From: Lysobacteraceae bacterium
GTDB taxonomy: Bacteria; Pseudomonadota; Gammaproteobacteria; Xanthomonadales; Rhodanobacteraceae
Direction: 5' to 3'
Assembly (NCBI GenBank): GCA_021372495.1
Contig: JAJFUF010000024.1
Location: forward strand, 62,001-126,000
DNA: 64,000 nt
Positions 1 to 8,004 of this stretch are shown piece after piece. The translations under genes and the position numbers were made by a program. Positions within the stretch are counted from its first letter, which is position 1. Every line of letters starts with the position of its first letter. The notes beneath the pieces were generated by a model. It ran no database searches. It saw only the letters and a program-made list of their open reading frames with translations, and was not told the origin of the DNA.

Positions 1-290
1 CCGAGCACGCGCGCGCCGAGCAGCGTGCCGGCAGCGTCCTGCCCGTTCGCCAGGCCCAGCTCGACGACGCCGTCGCCGCGCAGGCGCAGCGATCGCAGCG
101 GCGCGCGGCGCAGGCCCGCGCCGGCGCGTATCGCATGGACCAGGGCGGCCACGGCCAGCGCCAGCCGCAGCCAGCTCGGCAGGCCGCTCAGCGCAATCGC
201 CAGCAGCGCGGCGAGGAGCACCAACGACAACATCGCCGCGAGCGCGCGCGAAGGGCGGTACTCAAAGCCGATGGTGGGCGCGGATTTCAT
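1..290 (-). CDS. ygfX: YgfX-like inner-membrane protein, 3' end cut by window edge
   Basis: The reading frame starts with ATG at 290 (MKSAPTIGFEYRPSRAL) and runs off the left edge after 96 codons. The opening GFEYRPSR followed at once by a hydrophobic hairpin (about residues 16-48) is typical of the small two-TM YgfX family, which is encoded next to sdhE (ygfY) in many gammaproteobacteria. The start lies inside sdhE, a 29-base overlap, so the two are translationally coupled. The family was called toxin CptA in E. coli, but its role is debated; here the context favours something linked to SdhE or flavoprotein maturation. The C-terminus is not visible. Confidence 0.75.
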   Translation of the reverse strand, partial: MKSAPTIGFEYRPSRALAAMLSLVLLAALLAIALSGLPSWLRLALAVAALVHAIRAGAGLRRAPLRSLRLRGDGVVELGLANGQDAAGTLLGARVL

Positions 291-522
291 CGACGATCGC
301 CCGCCAGCGTGGATCCTCCGGCACGGCGTAGCCCATCAGCCAGTCCCAGACGTCGGGATCCTGCCGGTCCAGCAGCGCGTCGAAAGCGGCCTGGGACGCC
401 TCCTCGGCGCCGGCGTAGCGCTGCTCCAGCCACCAGCCCAGCAGCGCGTCGAGCTCCTTGGTGCCGCGCCGGCAGCGCCAGCGCAGGCGACGCAGCCGGG
501 CCTCGTCCACGTTCGCCGTCAT
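262..522 (-). CDS. sdhE: SdhE, FAD assembly factor for succinate dehydrogenase
   Basis: An 86-aa protein of the usual size for the SdhE/SDHAF2 family, which promotes covalent flavinylation of SdhA. The conserved RGxxE signature is visible as RRGTKELD (residues 18-25), followed by the acidic helical segment and the DPDVWDWLMGY motif near residue 55-65. It starts with ATG at 522, 25 bases downstream of the sdhB stop, so it is probably the fifth gene of the sdh operon. Its 3' end overlaps ygfX. Placement beside its own substrate SdhA makes the assignment very safe. Confidence 0.95.
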   Translation of the reverse strand: MTANVDEARLRRLRWRCRRGTKELDALLGWWLEQRYAGAEEASQAAFDALLDRQDPDVWDWLMGYAVPEDPRWRAIVDEIRAHHRL

Positions 523-547
523 CGCTTTGCGCCCGTGCCGTTCGCGG

Positions 548-1333
548 TCAGGTGCGCCGCTGGATGATCAGCTTCTTGATCTCCGCGATCGCCTTGGCCG
601 GGTTCAGGCCCTTCGGGCAGGTGCGCGTGCAGTTGAGGATGGTGTGGCAGCGGTACAGGCGGAACGCGTCCTCGAGCTCGTCGAGGCGCGTGCCGGTGTC
701 CTCGTCGCGCGAGTCGACGATGAAGCGGTAGGCCTGCAACAGCACGGCCGGGCCGAGGTAGCGGTCGCCGTTCCACCAGTGGCTGGGGCAGCCTGCCGTG
801 CAGCAGCCGCACATGATGCACTCGTACAGGCCGTCGAGCTTCTTGCGGTCTTCCGGCGACTGCAGGCGCTCCTGGTCGGCCGGCGCCGCACTCTGCGTGC
901 GCAGCCACGGCCGGATCGCGGCGAACTGCGCGTAGAAGTGGGTCAGGTCGGGCACCAGATCCTTGACCACCGGCATGGCGGGCAGCGGGTAGATGTTCAC
1001 CTCGCGGCCCCTGCAGTCGCCGATCGCCTTGGTGCAGGCCAGCGTGTTGGTGCCGTCGATGTTCATCGCGCACGACCCGCAGACGCCCTCGCGACAGGAA
1101 CGCCGGAAGGTCAGCGTCGAGTCGATCTCGTTCTTGATCTTGAGCAGCGCGTCCAGAACCATCGGGCCGCAGCTGGCGACGTCGACCTCGAAGGTGTCCA
1201 GGCGCGGGTTCTCGCCGCTGTCGGGACTCCAGCGGTACACCCTGAACACGCGCACCTGCTTGGCGCCGGGCTTGGCCGGGAAGTGCTTGCCTGGCTTGAC
1301 TTTGGAATTCTTGGGTAGCGTGAACTCGGCCAT
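548..1333 (-). CDS. sdhB: Succinate dehydrogenase iron-sulfur subunit
   Basis: A 261-aa subunit that carries electrons from the SdhA flavin to the quinone site. The [2Fe-2S] ligands lie in [15 protein letters not shown] with a later TLAC, the [4Fe-4S] ligands in [13 protein letters not shown], and the [3Fe-4S] ligands in [14 protein letters not shown]. An in-frame ATG 12 codons upstream (1369) exists, but the ATG at 1333 is chosen because it gives the family's usual N-terminus ([10 protein letters not shown]) and has a GAGG element about 9 bases upstream. A 99-base gap separates it from sdhA, longer than the other gaps in this operon. Confidence 0.97.
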   Translation of the reverse strand: MAEFTLPKNSKVKPGKHFPAKPGAKQVRVFRVYRWSPDSGENPRLDTFEVDVASCGPMVLDALLKIKNEIDSTLTFRRSCREGVCGSCAMNIDGTNTLACTKAIGDCRGREVNIYPLPAMPVVKDLVPDLTHFYAQFAAIRPWLRTQSAAPADQERLQSPEDRKKLDGLYECIMCGCCTAGCPSHWWNGDRYLGPAVLLQAYRFIVDSRDEDTGTRLDELEDAFRLYRCHTILNCTRTCPKGLNPAKAIAEIKKLIIQRRT

Positions 1334-1432
1334 GAGAGGTCCTCGATCAGTATCCTGGCGGCCGCGCAATCGCGCGCCGGCGGCACCGCTGCCGGACCGG
1401 CGGACCGGCGGTCCGCCGCAGCCCGGCGTGAT

Positions 1433-3220
1433 TCAGTAGACGCGCTTTTTCGGCGGGATCGGCTTGACCTCGTCGGTCAGCGTGTAGCCGTGCACCGGGC
1501 GGTAATCGAAGCGCACGCCGCTCTTGTCGTCCACCCAGCACAACGTGTGCTTCATCCACTTCGCGTCGTCGCGCTCGGGGAAATCCTCGCGCGCGTGCGC
1601 GCCGCGGCTCTCGGTGCGCTGCTCGGCCGAACTCATGGTCGCGACCGCCTGGCCCAGCAGGTTGTCCAGCTCGAAGGTCTCGACCAGGTCGGAATTCCAC
1701 ACCAGCGAGCGGTCGCTGATGCGCACGTCGGCGAACGAGGCGCGCACCTCGGCGATCTTCGCGCAGCCTTCCTTCAGGGTCTCGCCGGTGCGGAACACCG
1801 CGGCGTCGCGCTGCATGGTGCGCTGCATGTTCAGGCGGATCTCCGCGGTCGGCGTGGAGCCGTTGGCGTGGCGGATCGCGTCGAAGCGGCCGAGCGCCTT
1901 GTCCAGCACGGTCGTCGGCAGATCCTTGTGCGGCGCGCCGGGCGTGACCACCTCGGCGCAGCGCTTGGCGACCGCGCGGCCGAACACCACCAGGTCGAGC
2001 AGCGAATTGGAACCGAGGCGGTTGGCGCCGTGCACCGACACGCAGGCGGCTTCGCCGATCGCGAACAGGCCGGGCACGACGGCGTCGGGGTTGCCGTCCT
2101 TCAGCTGCACCACTTCGCCGTGGTAGTTGGTCGGGATGCCGCCCATGTTGTAGTGCACGGTCGGCAGCACCGGGATCGGCGCCTTGGTGACGTCGACGCC
2201 GGCGAAGATGCGCGCGCTCTCGGAGATGCCGGGCAGCTTCTCGTGCAGCACTTCGGGGCCGAGGTGCTGCAGGTTCAGGTGGATGTGGTCGTGGTGCTCG
2301 CCGACGCCGCGGCCTTCGCGGATCTCGATGGTGATCGCGCGGCTGACCACGTCGCGCGAGGCGAGATCCTTGGCGTTCGGCGCGTAGCGCTCCATGAAGC
2401 GCTCGCCGTTGGCGTTGGTGAGGTAGCCGCCCTCGCCGCGCGCACCCTCGGTGATCAGGCAGCCGGCGCCGTAGATGCCGGTCGGATGGAACTGCACGAA
2501 CTCCATGTCCTGCAGCGCCAGCCCCGCGCGCAGCGCCATGCCGCCGCCGTCGCCGGTGCAGGTGTGCGCCGAGGTGCAGGAGAAGTACGCGCGGCCGTAG
2601 CCGCCGGTCGCCAGCACCACCGCGTGGCCGCGGAAGAAGTGCAGCGTGCCCTCGTTGAGGTCGAGCGCCAGCACGCCGCGGCACACGCCCTCGCTGTCGA
2701 ACACGAGGTCGGTGGCGAAGTGCTCGATGAAGAAGCGTGCCTGGTGCGCCAGCGCCTGCTGGTACAGCGTGTGCAGGATCGCGTGGCCGGTGCGGTCGGC
2801 GGCAGCGCAGGTGCGCTGCGCCTTGCCCTCGCCGTAGTGCGTGGTCATGCCGCCGAACGGGCGCTGGTAGATCTTGCCGGCCTCGGTGCGCGAGAACGGA
2901 ACGCCGTAGTGCTCGAGCTCGATGATCGCCGGGATCGCCTCGCGGCACATGTATTCGATCGCGTCCTGGTCGCCCAGCCAGTCCGACCCCTTCACGGTGT
3001 CGTACATGTGCCAGCGCCAGTCGTCCTCGCCCATGTTGCCGAGCGCGGCGGAGATGCCGCCCTGGGCGGCCACGGTGTGCGAGCGCGTCGGAAACACCTT
3101 GGTCACGCAGGCGGTCTGCAGCCCCTTCTCGGCCAGGCCGAAGGTGGCGCGCAGGCCGGCGCCGCCGGCGCCGACCACGATCACGTCGTACTTGTGCTGC
3201 TGGATCTTGTAGCTTTCCAT
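1433..3220 (-). CDS. sdhA: Succinate dehydrogenase flavoprotein subunit
   Basis: A 595-aa catalytic subunit that oxidises succinate to fumarate in the TCA cycle and respiratory complex II. It has a Rossmann GAGGAG at residues 18-23, the covalent-FAD histidine H48 in [11 protein letters not shown], the DVVSRAI segment that holds the active-site arginine, and [14 protein letters not shown] in the FAD-binding C-terminal part. The frame is open far upstream over sdhD, but the true start is the ATG at 3220 ([12 protein letters not shown]), six bases past the sdhD stop. Covalent flavinylation would need SdhE, which is encoded in the same operon. Confidence 0.98.
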   Translation of the reverse strand: MESYKIQQHKYDVIVVGAGGAGLRATFGLAEKGLQTACVTKVFPTRSHTVAAQGGISAALGNMGEDDWRWHMYDTVKGSDWLGDQDAIEYMCREAIPAIIELEHYGVPFSRTEAGKIYQRPFGGMTTHYGEGKAQRTCAAADRTGHAILHTLYQQALAHQARFFIEHFATDLVFDSEGVCRGVLALDLNEGTLHFFRGHAVVLATGGYGRAYFSCTSAHTCTGDGGGMALRAGLALQDMEFVQFHPTGIYGAGCLITEGARGEGGYLTNANGERFMERYAPNAKDLASRDVVSRAITIEIREGRGVGEHHDHIHLNLQHLGPEVLHEKLPGISESARIFAGVDVTKAPIPVLPTVHYNMGGIPTNYHGEVVQLKDGNPDAVVPGLFAIGEAACVSVHGANRLGSNSLLDLVVFGRAVAKRCAEVVTPGAPHKDLPTTVLDKALGRFDAIRHANGSTPTAEIRLNMQRTMQRDAAVFRTGETLKEGCAKIAEVRASFADVRISDRSLVWNSDLVETFELDNLLGQAVATMSSAEQRTESRGAHAREDFPERDDAKWMKHTLCWVDDKSGVRFDYRPVHGYTLTDEVKPIPPKKRVY

Positions 3221-3225
3221 CGTTC

Positions 3226-3627
3226 TCAGCTTCCCAGCGCGACGCGGAGCACGGCCAGCGCGCAGGCCAGCGCGCCGAGCACCGCAAGGAATTTCACCAG
3301 CACCAGCAGCGCGATCTCGCGCCAGCGCGTGTGCACGTAGTCCTCGATCACCACCTGCAGCCCGAGCTGGGCGTGCCAGAACATCGCCGCGGTGAACGCG
3401 ATCATCAGCACCGCGTTCCACGGCCGCGCCAGCGCGGCGCGGGCGCTCGCGTAGTCGGCGTGCAGCAGCGACAGCACGAGGCAGACGAACCACAGGCCGA
3501 GCACGACCAGCGCGGCCGCGGTCAGGCGCTGCACCCACCAATGCGAAGCGCCGTCCTTCGCCGAACCGAGGCCGCGCGCGCGCGCCAGCGGCGTACGCAT
3601 CTCCGAGCCCATGCGTGCGTATTTCAT
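3226..3627 (-). CDS. sdhD: Succinate dehydrogenase membrane anchor subunit D
   Basis: A 133-aa membrane anchor with three predicted helices. The heme-b ligand region [17 protein letters not shown] is the hallmark of SdhD and lies near residue 85. The ATG at 3627 overlaps the sdhC stop by four bases (ATGA), which indicates tight coupling. The N-terminal stretch before the first helix ([24 protein letters not shown]) matches the amphipathic start seen in proteobacterial SdhD, supporting the start choice. Together with SdhC it holds the heme and the ubiquinone site. Confidence 0.93.
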   Translation of the reverse strand: MKYARMGSEMRTPLARARGLGSAKDGASHWWVQRLTAAALVVLGLWFVCLVLSLLHADYASARAALARPWNAVLMIAFTAAMFWHAQLGLQVVIEDYVHTRWREIALLVLVKFLAVLGALACALAVLRVALGS

Positions 3628-4019
3628 CCCGCCACCCCGTTCATCAGCACGTAGCCCCAGACCAGCACGGTCAGCACGACGCTGCCGATCACCGAAAGCC
3701 AGCTCGAGCGCACGAACTGCTCGATGCGGAAACCCATGCCGATGTCCTGCAGCAGGTGCCGGATGCCGTTGCACAGGTGATAGAACAGCGCCCAGCTCCA
3801 GCCGAGCAGCAGGAGCTGGCCGAACGGGTTCGCGCAGAACGCGCGCAGGGTGGCGAAATCGGCCTCGCCCGCGGCCAGCGCGAGCAGTGCGGCGGCCACC
3901 AGCAGCGTACCGAACGAGAGCGCGACGCCGGTCGCGCGGTGCAGGATCGAGGTGACCATCTGTATCTGCCACCTGTAGACCTGCAGGTGCGGCGAGATCG
4001 GTCGTTCCATATGAGCCAT
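3624..4019 (-). CDS. sdhC: Succinate dehydrogenase cytochrome b556 subunit C
   Basis: A 131-aa anchor subunit with three hydrophobic helices. The N-terminal [20 protein letters not shown] motif and [11 protein letters not shown] are conserved quinone-site elements of SdhC, and [16 protein letters not shown] carries the heme-binding histidine. The start at 4019 ([12 protein letters not shown]) is used; the ATG at 4010 (MERPISPHL) is a possible alternative. It is the first of the four structural genes and lies 64 bases downstream of the DUF1674 gene. Confidence 0.95.
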   Translation of the reverse strand: MAHMERPISPHLQVYRWQIQMVTSILHRATGVALSFGTLLVAAALLALAAGEADFATLRAFCANPFGQLLLLGWSWALFYHLCNGIRHLLQDIGMGFRIEQFVRSSWLSVIGSVVLTVLVWGYVLMNGVAG

Positions 4020-4083
4020 GACGACTGTCCTTCGGGGTTGCGCGGACGCCATTCCGCTCCGTCGCCGCGACGCGCGGGCGCGC

Positions 4084-4245
4084 TCAGAAGTCGACGCAGC
4101 GGCCGTTCTTTTCCCAATCGCCGTAGCGGGTGGGATCGGGCTGCTGCCGCGGCGCACTCGGAGCCACCGCATCGACGTGCGTCGGCGGCGGCTCCGCTTG
4201 CGCGAATTGCGGAGCGTCGGTGGGCTCTGGAGTCGGTTTGGGCAT
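4084..4245 (-). CDS. DUF1674 / SDHAF4-like small protein
   Basis: A 53-aa protein. Its first two thirds are low-complexity (Pro, Ala, Gln), and the last 16 residues read DPTRYGDWEKNGRCVDF. That ending is the diagnostic conserved tail of DUF1674, the family of mitochondrial/alphaproteobacterial succinate dehydrogenase assembly factor 4, which binds the flavinylated SdhA before complex assembly. It sits directly upstream of sdhC on the same strand, so a role as a complex-II assembly factor is supported by both motif and position. The ATG at 4245 opens the frame; translation could not start much further upstream without entering the ygfZ promoter region. Function is inferred from the family, not shown. 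Confidence 0.8.
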   Translation of the reverse strand: MPKPTPEPTDAPQFAQAEPPPTHVDAVAPSAPRQQPDPTRYGDWEKNGRCVDF

Positions 4246-4322
4246 AGGCGTGAAGCAGCGAAAGGTTAATACCACGCGCAGACCAACACAACTGCACGCA
4301 GGCGATGCTAGCCTTGCATCGC
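4246..4322. promoter_or_regulatory. Divergent sdh / ygfZ promoter region
   Basis: These 77 bases separate the minus-strand sdh operon from plus-strand ygfZ and are less GC-rich than their surroundings. GGTTAATACC at 4264-4273 can be read on either strand as a -10-like element (TATTAA towards sdh, TAATAC towards ygfZ). No convincing -35 box accompanies either, so the promoter call rests mainly on the divergent arrangement. Confidence 0.35.
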
Positions 4323-5153
4323 ATGACCGCCGAACCCGCCGCGCCGGCCGATCTCGGCCCGGCAGAAGCCATCCTGATCGAAGGCGCCGACGCGTCCGCA
4401 TTCGCGCACGCGCAGTTCGCCAGCGACGTGCGCGCGCTCGGCGTCGCGCGCTGGCAATGGAGCGCGTGGCTCGATGCGCAGGGACGCGTGCGCGCGCTGT
4501 TCCAGCTTGGCCGCCTCGACGCGCAGCGCTACATCGCGCTGCTGCGCGGCGGCGCGGCGACGGCGCTGAGCGAAGCGCTCCGCCGCTACGTGCTGCGCGC
4601 GAAAGTCGCATTGACGCCGCTGCCCGCGCACGCGCTCGCGGCGACGGAACCGCTCGACATGCACGCGCTGCGCGGCGACGGCGATGCGTTCGAGTTCGGC
4701 CTCGGCGCGCGCGGCCTGCGCGTGGACGCACGCGCCGCGCCGGCGGACTTCGCGCGCGCGGAAACGTTCCGGCTCGCCGACGTGCGCGCCGGCTGGCCGT
4801 GGCTGCCGGCGGCGGCACTCGACGCCTACGTGCCGCAGGCGCTCGGCCTGCAGCAATTGGGCGCAATCGCGCTGGACAAGGGCTGCTATCCGGGCCAGGA
4901 GATCGTCGCGCGCCTGCACTATCGCGGCGGGCTCAAGCGCCAGCTCTGGCGCATCGGCAGCGCCGCGGCGATTGCGCCCGGCGCGACGCTGCGCCACGCC
5001 GAACAACCGTGCGGCGTCGTGCTGAACGCCGCGGCAGCCGCGGGCGCTTGCGAGGCGCTTGCGGTCGTGCATCGGGAACTGCCGCCGGATACACCCTTGC
5101 TGATCGACGACAGCAGCGCCCCCGCGACGCTGCTGCAGCGCTTCCCACCCTGA
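4323..5153 (+). CDS. ygfZ: YgfZ/GcvT-like folate-binding Fe-S maturation protein
   Basis: A 276-aa protein of the YgfZ (COG0354) family, folate-dependent helpers for iron-sulfur enzyme assembly or repair. The signature DKGCYPGQEIVARLHYRGG, with the conserved cysteine of KGCYxGQE, is intact near residue 185. A GcvT-like aminomethyltransferase fold is expected N-terminal to it, but the glycine-cleavage catalytic residues are not conserved in this family. The ATG at 4323 is preferred to one at 4305. Its divergent placement beside the sdh operon, which encodes an Fe-S enzyme and SdhE, fits a shared role in complex-II maturation. Confidence 0.9.
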   Translation: MTAEPAAPADLGPAEAILIEGADASAFAHAQFASDVRALGVARWQWSAWLDAQGRVRALFQLGRLDAQRYIALLRGGAATALSEALRRYVLRAKVALTPLPAHALAATEPLDMHALRGDGDAFEFGLGARGLRVDARAAPADFARAETFRLADVRAGWPWLPAAALDAYVPQALGLQQLGAIALDKGCYPGQEIVARLHYRGGLKRQLWRIGSAAAIAPGATLRHAEQPCGVVLNAAAAAGACEALAVVHRELPPDTPLLIDDSSAPATLLQRFPP

Positions 5154-5695
5154 GCGAACGCGATTGCGATGCCCGGCGCCCGCTCGCGCCGCACGACCGC
5201 ACCACGCCCACGATGCCGACAGATAGGCGCAAGTTGAGCGGAAATCGGCGACGTCCCGTCGATGTCGACGTGCGCTGAAGCCGACCGGGAGCTGAATGCC
5301 GGCCGCCGCCGGGTTGCCAGCGGGCCTCGTGTCGGCTAGCCTGCGAAAAATGCCTCGGCTGTGCGCATCGATGCGCGCGCCGTTCGTGCGGCGAACCGGA
5401 AGTCCGTATCGCCGCGCACGCTGGCAAGACGCCAGTTGAATCCGCCCGCGCATGCGCGGGCAGCGCTTCAGGGGCAGCCGGTCCCCATGTCGGCATCCGT
5501 CCCCCTGCGCGGATCACAGCGGCCGTCCAGAGCCGCGCACAAATCGAATTGGCCGCGCAAGCGCGCGGTACAGCAACAGCGCCCGCCGCCATCCGCGTCG
5601 GACGTCATGTAACTGGCGGAACGGGCTGCCCGTCCGCCGCCCGGGCGCACGCATGTTCCTTATCGGCATGCGCGCGTACAGCGAGGAGGCAGAAC
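5154..5695. other. Non-coding spacer between ygfZ and the SleB-like gene
   Basis: No reading frame here has a credible start, ribosome binding site and protein-like composition together. The only structures noted are a perfect 16-base palindrome CCCGCGCATGCGCGGG at 5445-5460 and a short hairpin CTGGCAAGACGCCAG just before it. The latter part presumably holds the promoter of the downstream hydrolase, but no clear box was found. Confidence 0.5.
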
Positions 5696-6133
5696 ATGAA
5701 ACTTTCCTGGCTGCTCTGGCTGGCATCCATGTTGCCGCAGCCGCTCGCCGACCAGACCTGTCTGGCGACGACCGTCTATCTCGAGGCTCGAAGCGAGCCC
5801 ACCCTCGGCCAGTTCGCCGTCGCCGAGGTCGCCTTGCGTCGTCGCGAACGCGGCCGTTGGGGCGAGAGCGTGTGCGCGGTGGTATCCGCACCGCGCCAGT
5901 TCGCGATCTCCACGACGCCGAAAGGCTTCGAGGTCGAGAACATGACGGCGTGGAACAAGGCGTGGGGCATCGCCGGCCGCGCGATGAAGATGTGGCAGCA
6001 GCCGCGCGACAAGCGCTCGGTGGTCGTGCCGCTGGCCGACCACTTCGTCAAGCTCGACGAGGTTTCGCCGGCGTGGGCCAAGGGCGCGCCGCTCGCCACC
6101 ATCGGCGAGCACAGTTTCTTCGCGGTCAACTGA
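5696..6133 (+). CDS. SleB-family cell wall hydrolase
   Basis: A 145-aa protein with an N-terminal hydrophobic stretch (MKLSWLLWLASMLPQPLA), likely a signal peptide. The rest is a single Hydrolase_2 (SleB) domain: TVYLEARSEPTLGQFAVAEVALRR contains the family's ExR glutamate-centred motif that is proposed to be catalytic in spore-cortex and phage lytic transglycosylases. Length and architecture match the stand-alone SleB-like proteins common in Gram-negative genomes and some phages. The ATG at 5696 follows GAGGAGGC at good spacing. No other phage genes are nearby, so it is probably a chromosomal envelope enzyme. Confidence 0.8.
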   Translation: MKLSWLLWLASMLPQPLADQTCLATTVYLEARSEPTLGQFAVAEVALRRRERGRWGESVCAVVSAPRQFAISTTPKGFEVENMTAWNKAWGIAGRAMKMWQQPRDKRSVVVPLADHFVKLDEVSPAWAKGAPLATIGEHSFFAVN

Positions 6134-6149
6134 CGCCGCAACGCCGCCG

Positions 6150-6293
6150 CACAAAAACGCCTCTCCCCGCTGCGGGGGGCGGCTTCTGCTGCGATTCCTG
6201 GCTGAACCCCCTCCCGCAGATGCGGGCGGCTCGCGTCCGAAGCAGACGCTTCGCTCCGGAGAAGACCCCCGAAAGCTCCCGACGCGAGCCTCG
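6150..6293. repeat. Dispersed intergenic repeat, copy 1
   Basis: GC-rich element between two converging genes. Its core GGGGCGGCTTCTGCTGCGAT (6176-6195) and flanking CTGCGGG and TCTCCGGAGCG-type segments recur at 30340-30472 and 55852-55978. It sits where transcription from both sides ends and could act as a terminator or RNA-stability element. Confidence 0.6.
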
Positions 6294-6401
6294 ATTGCAC
6301 CGCAAGCGCGCCGCTCCGCCGCGGGAACGGCGCGCTGCGTTTTTTCAGCGCACGCGATGCGCTGCGCGCAATCGACGCAGCGACACGGGCGGTTCCGGCC
6401 G

Positions 6402-6965
6402 TCAGCCGTTGCCGGTACCGGCGTTTGCGGTCGCCAGCGTGCCTTCCTTGTCGACCTCGAGCTTGCTGCCCACGCCAGGATCGTGATCCATGCGCGCGTG
6501 CCGGGTGACGCCGTTGTAGTCGTACTCGACGTCGTAGCCGACCGTGTTCTCGGTCTTGTCGTTGACCGTCTTGCAGCGCGTTTCGGTCGTGGTGTACGTG
6601 GCGTTTTCCTGGTGCCGCTTCTGGATCTCGTGGCCCGCATAGCCGCCCGCCGCCGCGCCGGCCACCGTGGCCAGCGTCTTGCCCTTGCCGCCGCCGACCT
6701 GATTGCCGAGCAGGCCGCCGGCGATCGCGCCGATCGCCGTGCCGGCGATCTGGTGTTCGTCCTTGACCGGCTTGGCATGCGTCACGACTTCGTCGTGGCA
6801 TACCTGACGCGGATGGGTGGTCGTCTCCTTGACCGGCTTGACGCCGACCACCTGGGCGAACTGGACATCGTTGGAAGTGGCGAAGCCGCCGCGCGAAGCG
6901 ATGCCCAATCCGGCGAGGACGCCGATACCCGCAATCACGACACCGATAATCACTGGCTTGTTCAT
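6402..6965 (-). CDS. Glycine-zipper 2TM-domain envelope protein
   Basis: A 187-aa protein beginning MNKPVIIGVVIAGIGVLAG, a signal anchor or uncleaved signal peptide. Residues about 72-105 form a glycine-zipper (17-kDa surface-antigen type, PF05433) with GTAIGAIAGGLLGNQVGGGKGK followed by ATVAGAAAGGYAGHEIQ; such hairpins sit in or on membranes. The C-terminal part is polar and contains TTTETRCKTV and VGYDVEYDY. Start at 6965, with GGAGGAC upstream. It is paralogous to the protein at 31205-31669, sharing the zipper and the adjoining pattern. Function in the family is unclear; an envelope-integrity role is likely. Confidence 0.75.
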   Translation of the reverse strand: MNKPVIIGVVIAGIGVLAGLGIASRGGFATSNDVQFAQVVGVKPVKETTTHPRQVCHDEVVTHAKPVKDEHQIAGTAIGAIAGGLLGNQVGGGKGKTLATVAGAAAGGYAGHEIQKRHQENATYTTTETRCKTVNDKTENTVGYDVEYDYNGVTRHARMDHDPGVGSKLEVDKEGTLATANAGTGNG

Positions 6966-7174
6966 TGAGTGTCCTCCTGAAACATCCCGAAACCCAGGCA
7001 CGTTGCGACCGTGCCGGTCCATTCAAGCAACGCGGAACTGAACTCTTCCAAACGGTGACGCGGGCCGCATTCAGAGCACATTAACGGTTGCGCCGAGCGC
7101 GGCGCGCGCGATGCTGGCCGAACGCGCCCGCGGTGGCGCTCGACGCCGTCACACGCCGCCACTATCGTGCGTGC

Positions 7175-7942
7175 ATGCCGCTCCTGACCGACAGCCACGC
7201 GCATCTCGACGCCCGCGAGTTCGACGCCGACCGCGCGGCCGTGCTGGCGCGCGCACGCGCCGCCGGCATCGCCCACCAGATCGTGCCCGCGGTGAACGCC
7301 GCCGGCTGGGAACCGCTGCGCGCGCTGTGCGCGGACGCACCGGACCTGCACCCCGCCTACGGCCTGCATCCGATGTACCTGGCCGATCACGCGCCGCAGC
7401 ATCTGCATCTGCTCGCCGACTGGCTGCGTCGCGAGCGCGCGGTCGCGATCGGCGAATGCGGCCTGGATTTCTTCATCGAAGGCCTCGCCCCCGACGCGCA
7501 GCGCGCCTACTTCCTGCGCCAGCTCGAACTCGCGCGCGAATTCGCGCTGCCCGTGATCGTGCACGCGCGGCGCGCACTGGACGAGGTGATCGCCACGCTG
7601 CGCCGCGTCGGCGGCCTGCGCGGCGTGGTGCACAGCTTCTCCGGCAGCGAGGTGCAGGCGCGGGAACTGTGGAAGCTCGGCTTCCGGCTCGGCATCGGCG
7701 GCCCGGTAACCTACCCGCGCGCGCAGCGCCTGCGGCGCATCGTCGCCGCGATGCCGTTGGAACACCTGCTGCTTGAAACCGACGCACCCGACCAGCCGGG
7801 CATCGGCCATCGCGGCCAGCGCAACGAGCCGGCGCACCTCGTCGAGGTGCTCGACTGCGTCGCCGCGCTGCGCGGCGTCGAGCCGGAAGCGCTGGCCGCG
7901 GCGACCACGCGCAACGCCGAGGAACTGTTCGGCCTGGCCTGA
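7175..7942 (+). CDS. tatD: TatD-family metal-dependent DNase
   Basis: A 255-aa TIM-barrel hydrolase of the TatD/YcfH/YjjV group. Metal ligands are all visible: DSHAHLD at residues 6-12, GECGLDF near 92, a VIVHARRA histidine, GVVHSFSG, and LLETDAPD near the C-terminus. The ATG at 7175 puts MPLLTDSHAHLD at the N-terminus, as expected; upstream in-frame starts give a non-homologous extension. Members act as 3'-5' exonucleases or deoxyribonucleases in the cytoplasm. Which of the three E. coli paralogues it matches best (YjjV looks likely) cannot be settled by eye. Confidence 0.88.
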   Translation: MPLLTDSHAHLDAREFDADRAAVLARARAAGIAHQIVPAVNAAGWEPLRALCADAPDLHPAYGLHPMYLADHAPQHLHLLADWLRRERAVAIGECGLDFFIEGLAPDAQRAYFLRQLELAREFALPVIVHARRALDEVIATLRRVGGLRGVVHSFSGSEVQARELWKLGFRLGIGGPVTYPRAQRLRRIVAAMPLEHLLLETDAPDQPGIGHRGQRNEPAHLVEVLDCVAALRGVEPEALAAATTRNAEELFGLA

Positions 7943-8004
7943 ACTTCCGCATCGACGCCGCCGCGCGCGATACTCGCGGCTCCGCCACCGCATGGACATC
8001 CGCG

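Noticed and set aside
5696..6133. Prophage remnant suggested by the SleB-like hydrolase
   Set aside because: No holin, integrase, att-like repeats or structural genes around it; base composition is like the neighbours.
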